64,000 nucleotides of DNA. It comes from Flammulina velutipes (Eukaryota > Basidiomycota > Agaricomycetes > Agaricales > Physalacriaceae). The notes under the pieces are model-generated. The model made no database searches. It was not told the DNA's origin and worked only from the letters and a program-made list of their open reading frames with translations. The position numbers and the translations under genes are program-made. The number at the start of each line of letters is the position of its first letter. Positions within the stretch are counted from its first letter, which is position 1. Location of the stretch: contig CM022377.1 in NCBI GenBank assembly GCA_011800155.1, forward strand, positions 186,001-250,000, given 5' to 3'. Positions 23,180 to 34,370 of the stretch are shown in pieces.

Positions 23180-24252
23180 CTACCAATGACCGAGCTCGAC
23201 GACACTGCGATCGAACCCAATTTCTGTCCAGCTCTCAAAGTTGACGCCTTCGGATGCGCCGGCGCCAAGTCCCGCAAAGCCGACACGATGATAGACCTTG
23301 CTCGCTCCAGGGTTGTTGTGGGCGACGTAGAGCGCAACCTGCTCTTTCGATGTCAAGAGGCTGTCAAAAACTCGTCAGTATCTACCCAGAATTTCTGCTA
23401 ACAGTGAACTCACTGTCTGCAGACAGACCGAACAAGACGCTCAGCGCATCCCCTGCGCCTCCATGTCGGGTTGGTATACACCTTGGTGATGGTGGCCAAA
23501 GCATCGCTGTTGCGAGTAAAGGCCGCGATGGATGCTATGCCAGTGGCCCCCGTTCCATCCCGAATGGTGTGAACCCAAACCTCTCTTTTCTGGATCAACA
23601 AGGACGCTTCTTGAAATGCCTTCTGGTGCGTTGACGTGAACGGCTCAGACTCTGCGGCAAAGCCGTAACAAAGCTCTGCAACGGACTGCACATCCGATGT
23701 CGTAGCTGGGCGAAGCTCCATCTCCACCCCATTGATGACCGTCGTGCTGCGGTTGACGAAGGTCCTCCTTGTGCAGATCGACAACTTGGCAGCGTAGTAA
23801 GCCTGCTCATAGCTGCCAACCCCGGTGAGAGTTGACCAGACGGGGGAGAAAATATTGACGATGGCATCCGGGGCAAATACGGAATACGTCCTCTTGATAG
23901 CGCGAGGGACTCGTTCGAAGAGGGCCTTCGCGAGGAGGGTGACGCGAGGTCTCAGAAATCTGTCAGTGACGCGCCGGATTGGGACAGCGGACGCGATAAA
24001 GATGGGATATGCTCCCATCTCGGTGTTGGTGCACGAGAGGACGAGCTCGATGGTGAGGTGGGGAGAGTGGGAGAAAACGATGATCCAGTATTGTCCTTGG
24101 ACCCTCTTGCCAGCGCGCTCGTCCGCAAGACATTTCTGCGCTGCAGGGAGAATCGTGTTGAAATGGGCCTGGTTGGCGAGCGCTATGGCCCAGAAATCAT
24201 TGGGTAGGTCGCTTGCAGATGTGAAGATTTGTGAGATGGGGCTTTGAGACAT
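23180..24252 (-). CDS. GNAT-family N-acetyltransferase, paralogue 2
   Basis: ATG 24252 (MSQSPISQIFTSASDLPND), one intron near 23360-23415, stop 23180 after VVELGHW. It aligns along its whole length with the gene at 8756-9844, including the unassigned N-terminal ~200 residues (TLLAKALFERVPRA, RTYSVFAPDAIV). The acetyl-CoA loop is TNPTWRRRGCAERLV and the C-terminal motif is YVAHNNPGASKVYHRVGF. Both copies are on the same strand about 14 kb apart, so this is a dispersed direct duplication. The substrate is unknown. Confidence 0.86.
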
Positions 24253-25663
24253 TATGATAGATGAATGAGATGCTAGGTAAGAAGAGCAAAGGATGAGAGG
24301 TGATGAGGTGAGTCAAGGGAAATATCGAAAGCCTTTATACTACTGACGGCTAATTTACAGCGAGTCGAAATGGAGATGCTGCACTGTTGCTTTAGCTGTT
24401 TCACGCTCTTCACACTAGGTGTCTTGTCTCTGTCGCAATACTTGGTCCCCGCAGCGCAACAGCTCCCTTTTTTCCAAATGTTGCCCGGCATGATACGCCC
24501 GTCTTGGTGTTGTGGTACGGTGAGATTCGTTCTCCTCCGGCAAGTGTACTGGACTGGGAGGGAAAAGGAAAATGCTCAGTGATACGGTGAAATACTACCC
24601 GATTCAGTTTGATTTGATTTTTGAATTCAGATCCTTTCAAACTTGCCGACGACAATGTTCAAGTGGATACTTGACAATTATACTCGATCTGTGCGCGAGC
24701 AGATGGGAGCAATCGCTTGAGCCTGGAATCTGACTTCGCCTAGCAGCCCGGAGGAGTCAAGGCCAAGTTCTTGCCGGTACATCTAAGCAGCATGGTCACG
24801 AATGCTATGGGGCGACAAATGCTGTTCATACAACATCTTTGATGAAAGCCTTGTAAGTTCCTGAATCGGCTTTCGCTGTATGACACCAAACCAAAAGGCA
24901 TTCTGTCTTGAGCCGGAAAGGGCGAAATCCTCAGCCGAGGCTCCCATGTCAGTTTTGAAAACATCATACTATCTCGGATGGGGATACATCGAAACTAACA
25001 CAGCGACTCGTGACAATGATCCTACCTTTCTGGCGTGACACCAGATTTATATCACCCGCTTTTCGATGCGCCACACCCTTTTCTTGGACAGCTCAGGCCT
25101 GTGCACCTATCTTTTTCGCTTACTCGCGTGCTAGATCCGAGCGTAATGACGATGATAGGTTCTTTGTACAGGATTATGATGACTCGTACTTGGAATCCCA
25201 ACTTCCAAATACTACATCGCAGTTGAACCAGAAGAAGACCGGGCACCATCTCCAACCGGGCCGCAACAATTTTGAGATGTCAGACGCACCGACCGGGGTT
25301 CACAACGTCATGTCTTTCCGTATTTATAGAATGCTTGCCCGCTTGGGCCGGGCGCTTATCCCTTTGAGAGGACGGCGCTTTTTTACACTTCTGTTGCAGC
25401 TTTGACCCATTTCGTCGATATGCACTCTTTACTTGGATAAAATGAGAAAGGGAAAACTACAGTTAGTCTTTGAGGGAGCAAACATCAACGCATTGACCGT
25501 CCTGGGACGGGGAGGCGCGCAGGAGCCTAAGACTTAAGAGTACTTGTGAAGCCAGCTTCATATTTAGATAGCATACAAACATATTGCAATAACATATAGC
25601 GTAGATAAGAAACGATGCACTGTGAATCAAAGTACTGCAATAGAGCGCTCAAGTTCGAATGGT
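24253..25663. other. Intergenic; possible remnant of an SDR C-terminus near 24.74-24.97 kb
   Basis: A minus-strand frame reads VFKTDMGASAEDFALSG, which resembles the end of SDR proteins, but lacks upstream domains. A plus-strand frame of 131 codons at 25010-25405 has no recognisable motif. A TGTGGCGC octamer (reverse) is at about 25068. Confidence 0.35.
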
Positions 25664-26422
25664 TCACTCAGACTGCGAGTCTGACTCAAGTTGCATGGTC
25701 CTCCTTACGAACCACCGGATACCTTCTGGGCAGACAAGCCTATGCTTCCTCCAGTTTGTAAAATTGTATTGTCCATCCAACTTGATCCCCTTCCAGTCTG
25801 GATTTTTCTCCAAGCGGAACTCCGCGCACGCATCACACACGACCCATAGGCCATCCCGAACCTCGCGCGCCATCGGATCGGACGCGAAAATAGCGATTTT
25901 GTCTTGGGTCGAGACTTTCCCTTCCGGGAGGTGCGTCAGCTGGCTGCTGTACATGCCATGGAGATTATCCCTGATGACCTTCTGCTCGACCTTGGTGAAC
26001 TTCTTTTTGGTGTTGAGAAAATCGTGGTTGCCGAGTTCATTGATGCGTTGGCGCTTAGGATGCCTATATTTCTGCGTCAGGAAACAATATTAATATTATT
26101 GGGCAATCAAACGCACCGTTCGGTGTCCTCCTCGCTGCTATCTTCTTCGGAGGAGGTGCCCGATTGAACTGCATCGTGCAAGCGTTTACCTGGTCGGATA
26201 GACGACGACGTCAGAGCAGCAATTTGCTCCTTGAGGGCCTTAGCCTGATCCTCAATGGTTGGCTGCTTAGGGCGCGGAGGCGCAGCTCGAATGAGACGAG
26301 GAGCAGGAATAACAAATGGTGCCGGCTGATGTGCCACGGTATCGGTAGTGTCAGTGTTACTAAAATGCAATCAGATTGGTTCTCAAGAAAGGAAGGGAAA
26401 TCGCATACGGAGTAGTAGACAT
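25664..26422 (-). CDS. Hypothetical protein with C-x2-C / W-x2-H-x3-C motif
   Basis: Three exons from ATG 26422 (MSTTPNTDTTDTVAHQP) to the stop at 25664. The N-terminal half is Pro-rich and ends in an acidic patch (SSEEDSSEEDTER). The C-terminal half runs KFTKVEQKVIRDNLHGMYSS, then IAIFASDPMAREVRDG, WVVCDAC, and WRKHRLVC about 30 residues later. The same Cys-pair/Trp/His/Cys layout is in the gene at 1-1136. A zinc-binding module is inferred; no enzymatic motif is visible. The second intron's acceptor is the least certain border. Confidence 0.7.
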
Positions 26423-28096
26423 GTTAGCAAGTAAGATATGTTGGGGGTGAATGTGTGATGAAGAGAAGGAAGGACTTATGCAGAGAGATTTGTTTTATAT
26501 AAATTCAATGTGCGCGTTGCTCTCTCTTTGTTCTCTTGAAAAGACCAACACCATTGGCCATGACTTACTATAGATTGTCGGGCGAACTACTCTTACCTAA
26601 AGCGGATGACTTCTTTTTACGCCGCCATTGTAGTGCCTGAAATTCGTACATTTTGACACTGCCACTGCGAACAATAACGTTCAATGATCGGCGATTGCAC
26701 AATCAACTCGAACCTCTTGGTCTATGTCTCTGGCCTTTGCCTGGTGCCTGAGTACTGAGTCCTATTATCCTACGCCGCAACATTGTCGTTGATTATGCAT
26801 CATGAGCCGTCAATAATACTACCCATCGTCGTTCAGGAATACACTATTCACGAATTCGATTATGGTCGACCGGGTACAACATAAATCTGAAGCAAAAGTC
26901 TTGCGTGATTATGCAAATGTGTGAGCAGGGGCCACCAGGCAATAGGCTGGGGCTCCCGCTGAGGTGACGTAGAATACTTAACCCTCGTGAAGAAATAGAA
27001 ACCCACTGACTCGAGTTATACCTCGGAAGAGTCGTCGTGAGACTTCTTCATGGAAGGGCGCAACAAGCATAACTTCGAGCCAGGAACATTTATTTTTTGT
27101 GCGAGGTACTTAGTTTATCAAGCTGAACATAGAAGAATCCCTCGTGACTGTCAATGACATATACTAGCAGATACTCCAGACATATTAAGGATAATAAAAA
27201 CAACGGTACTGATAACATCGTCAGAAAGTCGTGTGACAATACATTAGAATCCCTCGAGCTGTGTTGGTCTTCAACGCTTCAGCTATCGTCTCTCGCGAGC
27301 GTTAGATGATTTCTGGTAATGAATCAGTACGTGGTAAGCGTGCACTCGTGGTCGTCAGGGAATGAAGCATTGGAATGAAGGACTTTTGAGCAGGCAATGA
27401 CGGTCAGTATATCGTTGCGCACATCGTCCTCGGACCTCTGGCTTGCTGACGCGGTCTTCTGCGCAGACACAGTAGCACTTAAGTACCGCGCATAATCGTT
27501 CTGGTAGACTCCCTTCATGTTCTTGTGGCTATATTTCCCACCACCAAGATCTGTATGGAATGAGCCCAAAAGACTGGAGGTTCCAGAAATCCTCCAAACA
27601 AAGGTCAAGTAGACGAGAATCAATGAGATAAGTCAGGAGAAGCTTTTCCTCAGTATGCGTCATGTATCTGGACGATGCACGTCACAGTGGAGGGTTGGAA
27701 AGGCAATGCAACGCGGACATCATCGTGGACCAGGCAGGAGGGAAGAGCAGACATTGATCGACACAGCGCTACAGATGCGTACGAGGGCGGAGAAGAAACG
27801 TTTTAGGTTCGAAGGTGAGCGATAATTTCCTAGATAGATATCGGGAAGGCAGTGAGATTCGAAGTCGCAGGACGCGACTATTGACTTTGGTCGACTAACT
27901 TGATTTGCTGCACCCATACCAGCGTCCGGAGGCCATTGAAATGCAAAATGAATTTTCAGAAGAAAAACGCGACATGTAACCGTATTGTAGTATGTCGGGC
28001 CTGCTCGGATGGCGGTCGCCAACTCTGGAATGATGCTGAGCAGGAAACGTGATAGACCAAGGCAAACTGACGATTACTTTGGACGGATGTGTGCGC
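26423..28096. other. Intergenic with an unsupported ORF at 27324-27623 (-)
   Basis: The ORF includes MKGVYQNDYARYLSATVSAQ and ends CTLTTY. It has no family I recognise and no clear upstream exon. The remainder shows no coding pattern. Confidence 0.35.
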
Positions 28097-28443
28097 CTAT
28101 GACCTATGAGGGAGGAGAAGCCCTCGCCGATTGCTGCTGCCGCACACCTGAGTAATATTTCAGATAGAAAACACAGATACGCACCTCCTGCAGCCGTTCC
28201 TCTTGTTCTCGCTTCTCCATCAACTATCAAGTATTTAGCGATCCTCTCGCGAGCGGAATTCGAAATGGGTTCACCTCTGCTCGGTCTAAGTTATTAATTT
28301 CGAGTTGGGGGGAACGACGTACCTCTACCAGCGCGCAGGGTATTTGAATGGACCTGCCAGCCGGCATATAATGTCCAGCCAGTCAGGCCAACGAGTGAGT
28401 AGGTCACAGACCGATGCAGAATATCCAGAACCGACAGCCTCAT
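28097..28443 (-). CDS. COX14: Cox14-like small mitochondrial membrane protein
   Basis: ATG 28443 opens MRLSVLDILHRSVTYSLVGL, then TGWTLYAGWQVHSNTLRAG. Two short introns lead to DRAELMEKREQEERLQE, a charged helical tail, and a third may follow before a stop near 28097. Yeast Cox14 has the same plan: a D-x-LHR motif just before one transmembrane helix, then a charged coiled tail. It acts in the inner membrane, coupling Cox1 synthesis to cytochrome oxidase assembly. The match rests on architecture and the DILHR motif only. The last exon is the weakest part. Confidence 0.5.
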
Positions 28444-28541
28444 GATAGCAGGAGGTTAAAGCTGTGTGACACTAATGATTTTGACGGTGACGATCCCAAA
28501 ATGGTCATTTGATAAAAAGCCTAATCGGGATTAAAAAGAAG

Positions 28542-28901
28542 TCAGCGACTCAAAAAAAAGTCGTACCGCGTTCTATACAGCAGCATAATGCTTTGATTCT
28601 GTCTGTAGATCTTCTCTCTATTTACTGTAGTATTTGAGGACCTGCACTGACCATAGAATGCGGAGAAGTGAACAATAATGTCGTTCGGCAACGGCACTGA
28701 TGCCGGGAGCCAATAAAATTCTTCGACACGAGGATGAGCTGAAATAATCCCTATCTTACAGCGAAAATAATGGTTTGCATCAAGACAAATATAAGAAGAA
28801 ATATTATCCAGTAGTACAGTGACAGTAAGATTTTCAAAAGTGAATCGGCGACGCCAGGGCGCATCACCGACATCAAGCGGTCGTATGCGGGAAATCGGCA
28901 T
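28542..28901 (-). CDS. Unrecognised 119-codon ORF
   Basis: Open frame starting MPISRIRPLDVGDAPWRRRF. I recognise no domain and see no paralogue in the window. It may be spurious or one exon of a larger gene. Confidence 0.25.
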   Translation of the reverse strand: MPISRIRPLDVGDAPWRRRFTFENLTVTVLLDNISSYICLDANHYFRCKIGIISAHPRVEEFYWLPASVPLPNDIIVHFSAFYGQCRSSNTTVNREKIYRQNQSIMLLYRTRYDFFLSR

Positions 28902-29139
28902 TACAGAGCATTACAGGGTGTGTGACAGATCTGTCACAGTAACGTGCATTTAAGTACATAGCACTCGTGTAGCTCATCCAGCGGCATGGCTCCTCAAATT
29001 ATGCATGTAAAATGACCGTACACATATCGTTTACTGGTAGTACGTGCCCCAGAATTTTAACGGTCGTCGTTCTCAAGATAATGAGTCCTGAAGCTGAACC
29101 GTTGGCAACTCTCAGTCACTTACAGTAATCGTTTAGGGC

Positions 29140-29616
29140 ATGCAAATAATCTCCCCGGAATACAGATTCAAGCCAAAAATTTATATGACTAGTCCTGTCA
29201 ACATGCGCCACTCCATCACGAAGCAGGTCTCGAAACGCGAACATCCGAATCCAAACATCCCGTTTGTGGCGCTGTCATCGCACCCTGCAATCGTCGTGTC
29301 ACACGCTTATGTTTGCCTTGAATTGTAGGCCTATCCGATATCATCGTTAAAATTGCACTCACTATCTATCACATCCGAGTTTATCAAATATAGACAACGC
29401 TCGGACTCGACTTTGCATACATGCGAATTGACACGCTCCTCGTCATCGTCGCGACGTGGTGGCCTACTTGTTAGAGCCACCAAAGTGTATGCTCTGGATA
29501 TTGCAGATGAAGATTGGGTTACCGTTTCCGAGAAATATCCTTGGAGATACTTGACAGATGTCGAACGACGTCGACGAGTTGGCATGAAAGGAAGGGACGT
29601 TGCGCCATTTTTATGA
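29140..29616 (+). pseudogene. Decayed inverted copy of the unknown-family gene at 33041-34097
   Basis: The frame reads MQIISPEYRFKPKIYMTSP, HSITKQVSKREHPNPNIPF and LSSHPAIVVSHAY, matching IISPEYIVKPKASMTSP, HPITQKVSKHEHPYPNIPL and LSAHPAFIVSHAY of the intact gene. It breaks after SHAYVCLEL by a stop and frame change. Later pieces (SRRGG, ALDIADEDWVTVSEKYP) return in another frame. No 5' exons are found upstream, so it is a truncated, frameshifted copy. Confidence 0.75.
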
Positions 29617-29998
29617 TAATATCTGCGTCTATCTTATTTCGTTTCACTACACAGACTATGGTCGGTACTTTCGAGTACGAACAAGTCAGGTCGAGGTTGC
29701 GCCACCGGATAGAAACCATGGTGTTCCCTACAGGAGGTGGTGTGAATGGCTCCCTTACATGAAATCTTGATCTAGCGCTAGCGCTTCCTGTGTTGCATAG
29801 GAAGCTATATCCACTAATGTTGCTTGTGACAATAAGCAAAAAGAAATTGTTGATCTCGATGCCCACTGGAATGGATCGACGTACCGTTTCAAAATTCAGG
29901 GAGCATTCCGTATAATTTTATTGCACTTCTAATATATTTCGCAGAGCACTAGCCTCATACTTGTGGTGACTGATGAATTTCCTGCTATGTGGCGCACT
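29140..29998. repeat. Left arm of a ~0.9-1 kb inverted repeat (right arm 32637-33620)
   Basis: The reverse complement of this arm aligns with 32637-33620 nearly without a break. Shared stretches include GAAATTCATCAGTCACCAC, TATACGGAAT(G/T)CTCCCTGA and CCGGTGGCGCAACCTCGAC. The arms differ by scattered substitutions and small indels and include coding and 3' flanking DNA of the unknown-family gene. The rhodanese and PKA genes lie in the 2.6 kb between them. Confidence 0.8.
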
Positions 29999-30042
29999 TC
30001 CAGTTCCTCTACCTAAATTCATTTGCGACAATCATAGCATCC

Positions 30043-30511
30043 TCATAGTTTAACAGTAAGCTCATCAGTCTGGTACTTCACAACCCATCCCTTGATCCCA
30101 CCATCTAGAACCATGGCTTTACTAGCGGTGATCCCTCGCTCGATCAACGCATCTTGGTACCAAGAGGCAACCCTGACACCACGACCACCTTGACTGCAGC
30201 TTTGGCAGTGAAATACTACGGCTTGGTATCGGCTGAGAAGAGGAATCAAGCCTGGTAAAGTGGGGAAGAACGAATGCGCGGGAAGGTTAATGGCACCCTT
30301 GATAAAGGCATCCTGGAGTTATCGGATGAGTAATTTGGTTACCAGTAGGGGATACGGTTACCTCAAAGTCGGTTCGCCGGACATCAACGACCAAGATGTC
30401 GGGATCGCCCTTGGAGAGACGCTCATGCAGCTCTTCTGGGGAAATACGTTCTGGGGATGAATTTGGGGTAGGAAATGCGCTGTGCCATTGGGGAGTCTGT
30501 GCTTCTGACAT
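30043..30511 (-). CDS. Rhodanese-domain protein (Cdc25/Acr2/Ych1-like)
   Basis: ATG 30511 (MSEAQTPQWHSAFPTPNSS), one intron near 30305-30352, TGA 30043-30045. The rhodanese fold is seen in SPEELHERL, ILVVDVRRTDFED, GAINLPAHSF, the active loop VVFHCQSCSQGGRG, and LDGGIKGW. Single-domain fungal members of this group act as small phosphatases or arsenate reductases using the loop cysteine. The loop appears two residues longer than the HC-x-S-x-x-x-RGP form I remember from relatives, which may alter activity. It is transcribed divergently from the PKA gene across about 275 bp. Confidence 0.82.
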
Positions 30512-30786
30512 TCTGCAGGAATGCAAGGTGCTTTATGGAGGAAGCTAACGGTGGCGGGAAACGCACGATGAGCGATCGTCTATCGGACCGTCGATCCGGG
30601 TATTATTTGTGCAAGTTTAGATGCCGCAACCTTGCTTTGTTCTATGAGGGGATGCCTTTGTTCTCCATTCGTATCAAGCAACAACGCCTTTTAAACTCTG
30701 TTCTGGACAACGAAGAACGTTTCTCTTGTCGCCCGCGAATCTCTGTATGAGATAGGATACAGGAATACTGCTCTCGGAACGTCTCC

Positions 30787-32416
30787 ATGTCTGTGTTAAA
30801 GCGTATGACTACACGAATCGGCTCTCATTTCAACAATCGCGACGTGCACGACGCGCATCCAATATCAACGGTGGACGACATGATGCACCGCGGACAACCC
30901 CCGATGTACACCCAGTCTGCCAACATGCTCGTCGACCCACCCAGTCCTAGTCCATCGCTGGTCGCCCTCGGATTCGGTAACGCGCCTCCCAGCGACGTCG
31001 TCCCTGGTGCGGACGTCGAGCTACGCGACGGCAAGGTCTTCTACGGTGGCTACCAGCAGGGCTCGATGGATTACTATCGCAGCGGGGTCTCAGGCTACGG
31101 CACGTCTCGCCCATACAAGGGTCGCCCCAAGACGGCACACATGGACGTGCGAATGGAGACGGGCGAAGTACTCAAATTCGGCGGCACCCAGGACGATGTT
31201 ATCCCTAAACCTTCACGCCCAATCATACCAACGAATCACCCCAAGCCTCTACCGCGGCCGCAGGTGCAGCGACCCAAGGGAACGTACCGATTAACGGACT
31301 TTTTAATTCTGCGCACGTTGGGAACTGGAAGCTTTGGGAGAGTTCATTTAGGTGCGTTCAAGTAATGTATACACGGCATATCTAATCAATCTACAGTGCA
31401 ATCCAAGCACAATCTCCGCTTCTACGCGATCAAAGTCCTCAGCAAGGAAAAGATCGTCCGCCTCAAGCAGGTTGAGCATACCAACAACGAAGCACGCATC
31501 CTCAACGGCATTCAGTCACCGTTCATCATAAATCTATGGGGTGCATTCCAGGACTCATCGAACCTATACATGGTCATGGACTTTGTACCAGGTGGAGAGC
31601 TTTTTACGCTATTACGGCGAAGCGGGGTACGTATCTCCCCTTAAACCACGTCGCCTTACTAATCCTCTTCTCAGCGCTTCCCAGACCCCGTCGCAAAGTT
31701 TTACGCAGCGGAAGTCGCGCTGGCGCTCTCCTACATGCATAACAGCGGCATCATCTACCGCGACCTTAAACCCGAAAATATCCTTCTCAACCACGATGGC
31801 CACATTAAAATCGCCGACTTTGGCTTCGCCAAGGAGTGCTCAATAACGTGGACGCTATGTGGAACGCCAGACTACCTTGCCCCGGAGATCATCTCTCAGA
31901 CTCGTTACGGCAAATCTGTCGATTGGTACGCGCTTGGCGTGCTGATCTACGAAATGCTCGTCGGTCTCCCGCCCTACCATAACTCTGACGGCGGACATAC
32001 CAACCCGGTCACGCTTTACGAGAAGATAACGAGAGGGCCTGCCTACATCATATGGCCAGTTGGTGGTATTGACGAGAAGGCCAAAAACCTCATCATGAAC
32101 CTCATGGAGGTTGATCCTTCACGGCGGTTCGGGAACATGAGCATGGGGGACAAGGATATCCTGATGCACGACTGGTTTAGAGAGGTAGATTGGGTGAAGA
32201 TGCAAAAGAGGGATATCCAGGCGCCATACCTGCCGAAGATTAGCGGGGATGGTGATGCTAGCGCGTACGTGTATTATCGTGCTTTGGCTTTCAACCTGCT
32301 GACGGGGTTTTCACAGTTTTGATCGGTATCCTGAAGACGGTGCGACTGATGGCTACGGGCTCGTTACTCAAGATCCCTTTGGGTCTGAATTTCCTGGCTT
32401 TGACTATGCTGTATGA
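30787..32416 (+). CDS. cAMP-dependent protein kinase (PKA) catalytic subunit
   Basis: ATG 30787 ([17 protein letters not shown]), introns 31352-31396, 31627-31674 and 32265-32316, TGA 32414-32416. After a ~170-residue N-terminal extension come [30 protein letters not shown] (with catalytic Lys and the alpha-C segment), [41 protein letters not shown] with the activation-loop Thr, [13 protein letters not shown] and PSRRFGN. The C-tail [14 protein letters not shown] resembles the PKA tail. It would phosphorylate R-R-x-S/T sites downstream of cAMP, controlling growth and morphogenesis. TPDY replaces the usual TPEY, a mild variant. It sits between the arms of an inverted repeat. Confidence 0.9.
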
Positions 32417-32636
32417 CGAGTATTTATGGATGAAATACTTTTCAACGTGACACGTTCAAAAAAAGGACTGCGTTGTACATGTAGTTGTTGTATATTTCTC
32501 TCTCTGGGCTATCTTGCATATTTCTTGACTGTTGCATCTCACGAACCTACTTATTATACCTACTTACTCATTGAATGGAATTGGATCAACTGTACTATAA
32601 GCATGGGATTTCACCGAGAATTCGGTTTTTCATACA

Positions 32637-33620
32637 AGTACGCCACATTAGGAAATTCATCAGTCACCACAAGTATGAGGTATATTAGCGCAATAAACTT
32701 ATACGGAATTCTCCCTGAATTTTGAAACGGGGTACGTCGATTCCATTGGGCTTCGAGATCAACAATTCCATTCGTTGCTTATTGTCACAAGCAACGTTAG
32801 TGGATATATCTTTCTATGCTACTTCGGAAGCTTTAGATCTAGAGTTCAAAGGAGCCAATATTCACACCGCGCCCTGAAGGGAACGCCATGGTTTCCATCC
32901 GGTGGCGCAACCTCGACATGATTTGTTCGTATTCGATGGCAATCATTCGTTTGAGTACAGGTGTAGTGCAACGAAATAAGATAGATAGACACAAAGAGTA
33001 TCATGAAAATGGCGCAAAGTCCCTTCCTTTCATGCCAACATTAACTAATACACCGTCTGACATCTGCCAGTGTCAAGGTATTTTTTCGAAATTTCTTGGA
33101 AACCGCAACCCAATCTTCGCCATCTGCAATAGCCGCAGCATACGCTTTCGATGGCTCCAACGAATAGGCCACCACGTCGTCGTTCGGAAGCCGGTCAAAC
33201 GAAGTGACTGCTACAACTTGGTCCACCCAGCTGGAAATTCCAGGTTCGGGAACCTCGTCTCGCTTGCGCTTCTTGGACCCATTTGGTGGGACATGCGACG
33301 ATGATGAAGAGTGCGCCAATTCTGGGCATGCATGCAAAGTCGAGTCCGAGGGTGGTCTATATTTGATAAACTCGGATGTGACAGATGAAGTAGAAGTGAG
33401 GGCAATTTTGACGACGATGTCGGATAGTCCATCGAAGGCGAACACCCGGTAGGCGTGTGACACGATGAATGCAGGGTGCGCTGACAGCGCCACAAGCGGG
33501 ATGTTTGGATACGGATGTTCGTGTTTCGAGACCTTCTGGGTGATGGGATGGCGTACGTAGACAGGACTAGTCATGGACGCTTTGGGCTTGACTATGTATT
33601 CCGGGGAGATTATTTTCACG
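32637..33620. repeat. Right arm of the inverted repeat flanking rhodanese and PKA
   Basis: Pairs with 29140-29998 in reverse complement. It covers the 3' flank and last exon of the gene at 33041-34097, so this arm is the intact side. Confidence 0.8.
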
Positions 33621-34097
33621 TCCTAAACGATTACTGTAAGCGACTGAGCTTGATTCGCAAAGACTCCATTTACCTCGAAGTGTCGACGATCGGATAGAGA
33701 GCATCGGGAATTGAATTCGTAGAGCTCGAATATCTGCTCTAACGTTTTGGTTGAGGGCCTGAATGTAATCTTGCCCACGTGTAACAATTTGAGGAAACTG
33801 GGTTGCACTAGTAGGTGGTACATTATCAACAGATGAGGATCATGCAATAAATAGAACACATACGATGAACAATATTTTCTGATGATTCAAAGAAGGTAGC
33901 AAATTCTCCTGGCTGTAGGCCGTTTGAGCATTCGAAGCGTCTTGTCTGGAGGTATAACGTCAGAGACCAGGGATAGCAGTATTGGATGTTAATGTACTCA
34001 CCTGCCAATCCAGAGGCTCGTCAAATAAATAATAGGGCTGAGGCTCCAGGAAAGTATCGCAAAGGGAGAAGCAATCGCTGGTATGCAGATCGTTCAT
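33041..34097 (-). CDS. Unknown-family paralogue A
   Basis: ATG 34097 (MNDLHTSDCFSLCDTFLEP), four introns, stop 33041. Exon phases and order match the genes at 39321-40357 and 41467-42524. Shared blocks are: a start of M-x-x-LH-S/T-S-D; an exon with NGLQPGEFATFF; one with VQPSFLKLL and FRPSTKTLEQIF; then VRHPITQKVSKHEHPYPN, LSAHPAFIVSHAYRV, and the final SWVDQV, FDRLPNDDVVAYSLEPSKAY. A basic variable linker (KKRKRDE) lies between the last two. I do not recognise the family. This is the most diverged of the three. Confidence 0.78.
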
Positions 34098-34370
34098 GGT
34101 GGGGCGAAGCCAAGTCAAGTTGCACGGAATCCTGTACGTATACGGTAAAGAGATAATGCACGATCACGTGAAAACACAGGAGCTGGCTTGGAGGAAACAA
34201 TCCATAGGCGACCAGCCAAGAGACGAGAGCAATGTTCAAGAACACAAATGAGAAAAGATTATTGTGGACCGATAGGTCAAATTAATCAGACTCCTGAAGC
34301 CTGTCATCCTGGCAGCCTGAATGCACCATAAGCGGAGTGGATTTTTTTTTTTCCGTATCTAATGACAAAT

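Noticed and set aside
34335..34352. Poly-T run near 34340 (and another near 58850) as terminators or transposon tails
   Set aside because: Simple homopolymers in intergenic DNA; no element body or target-site duplication is visible next to them.
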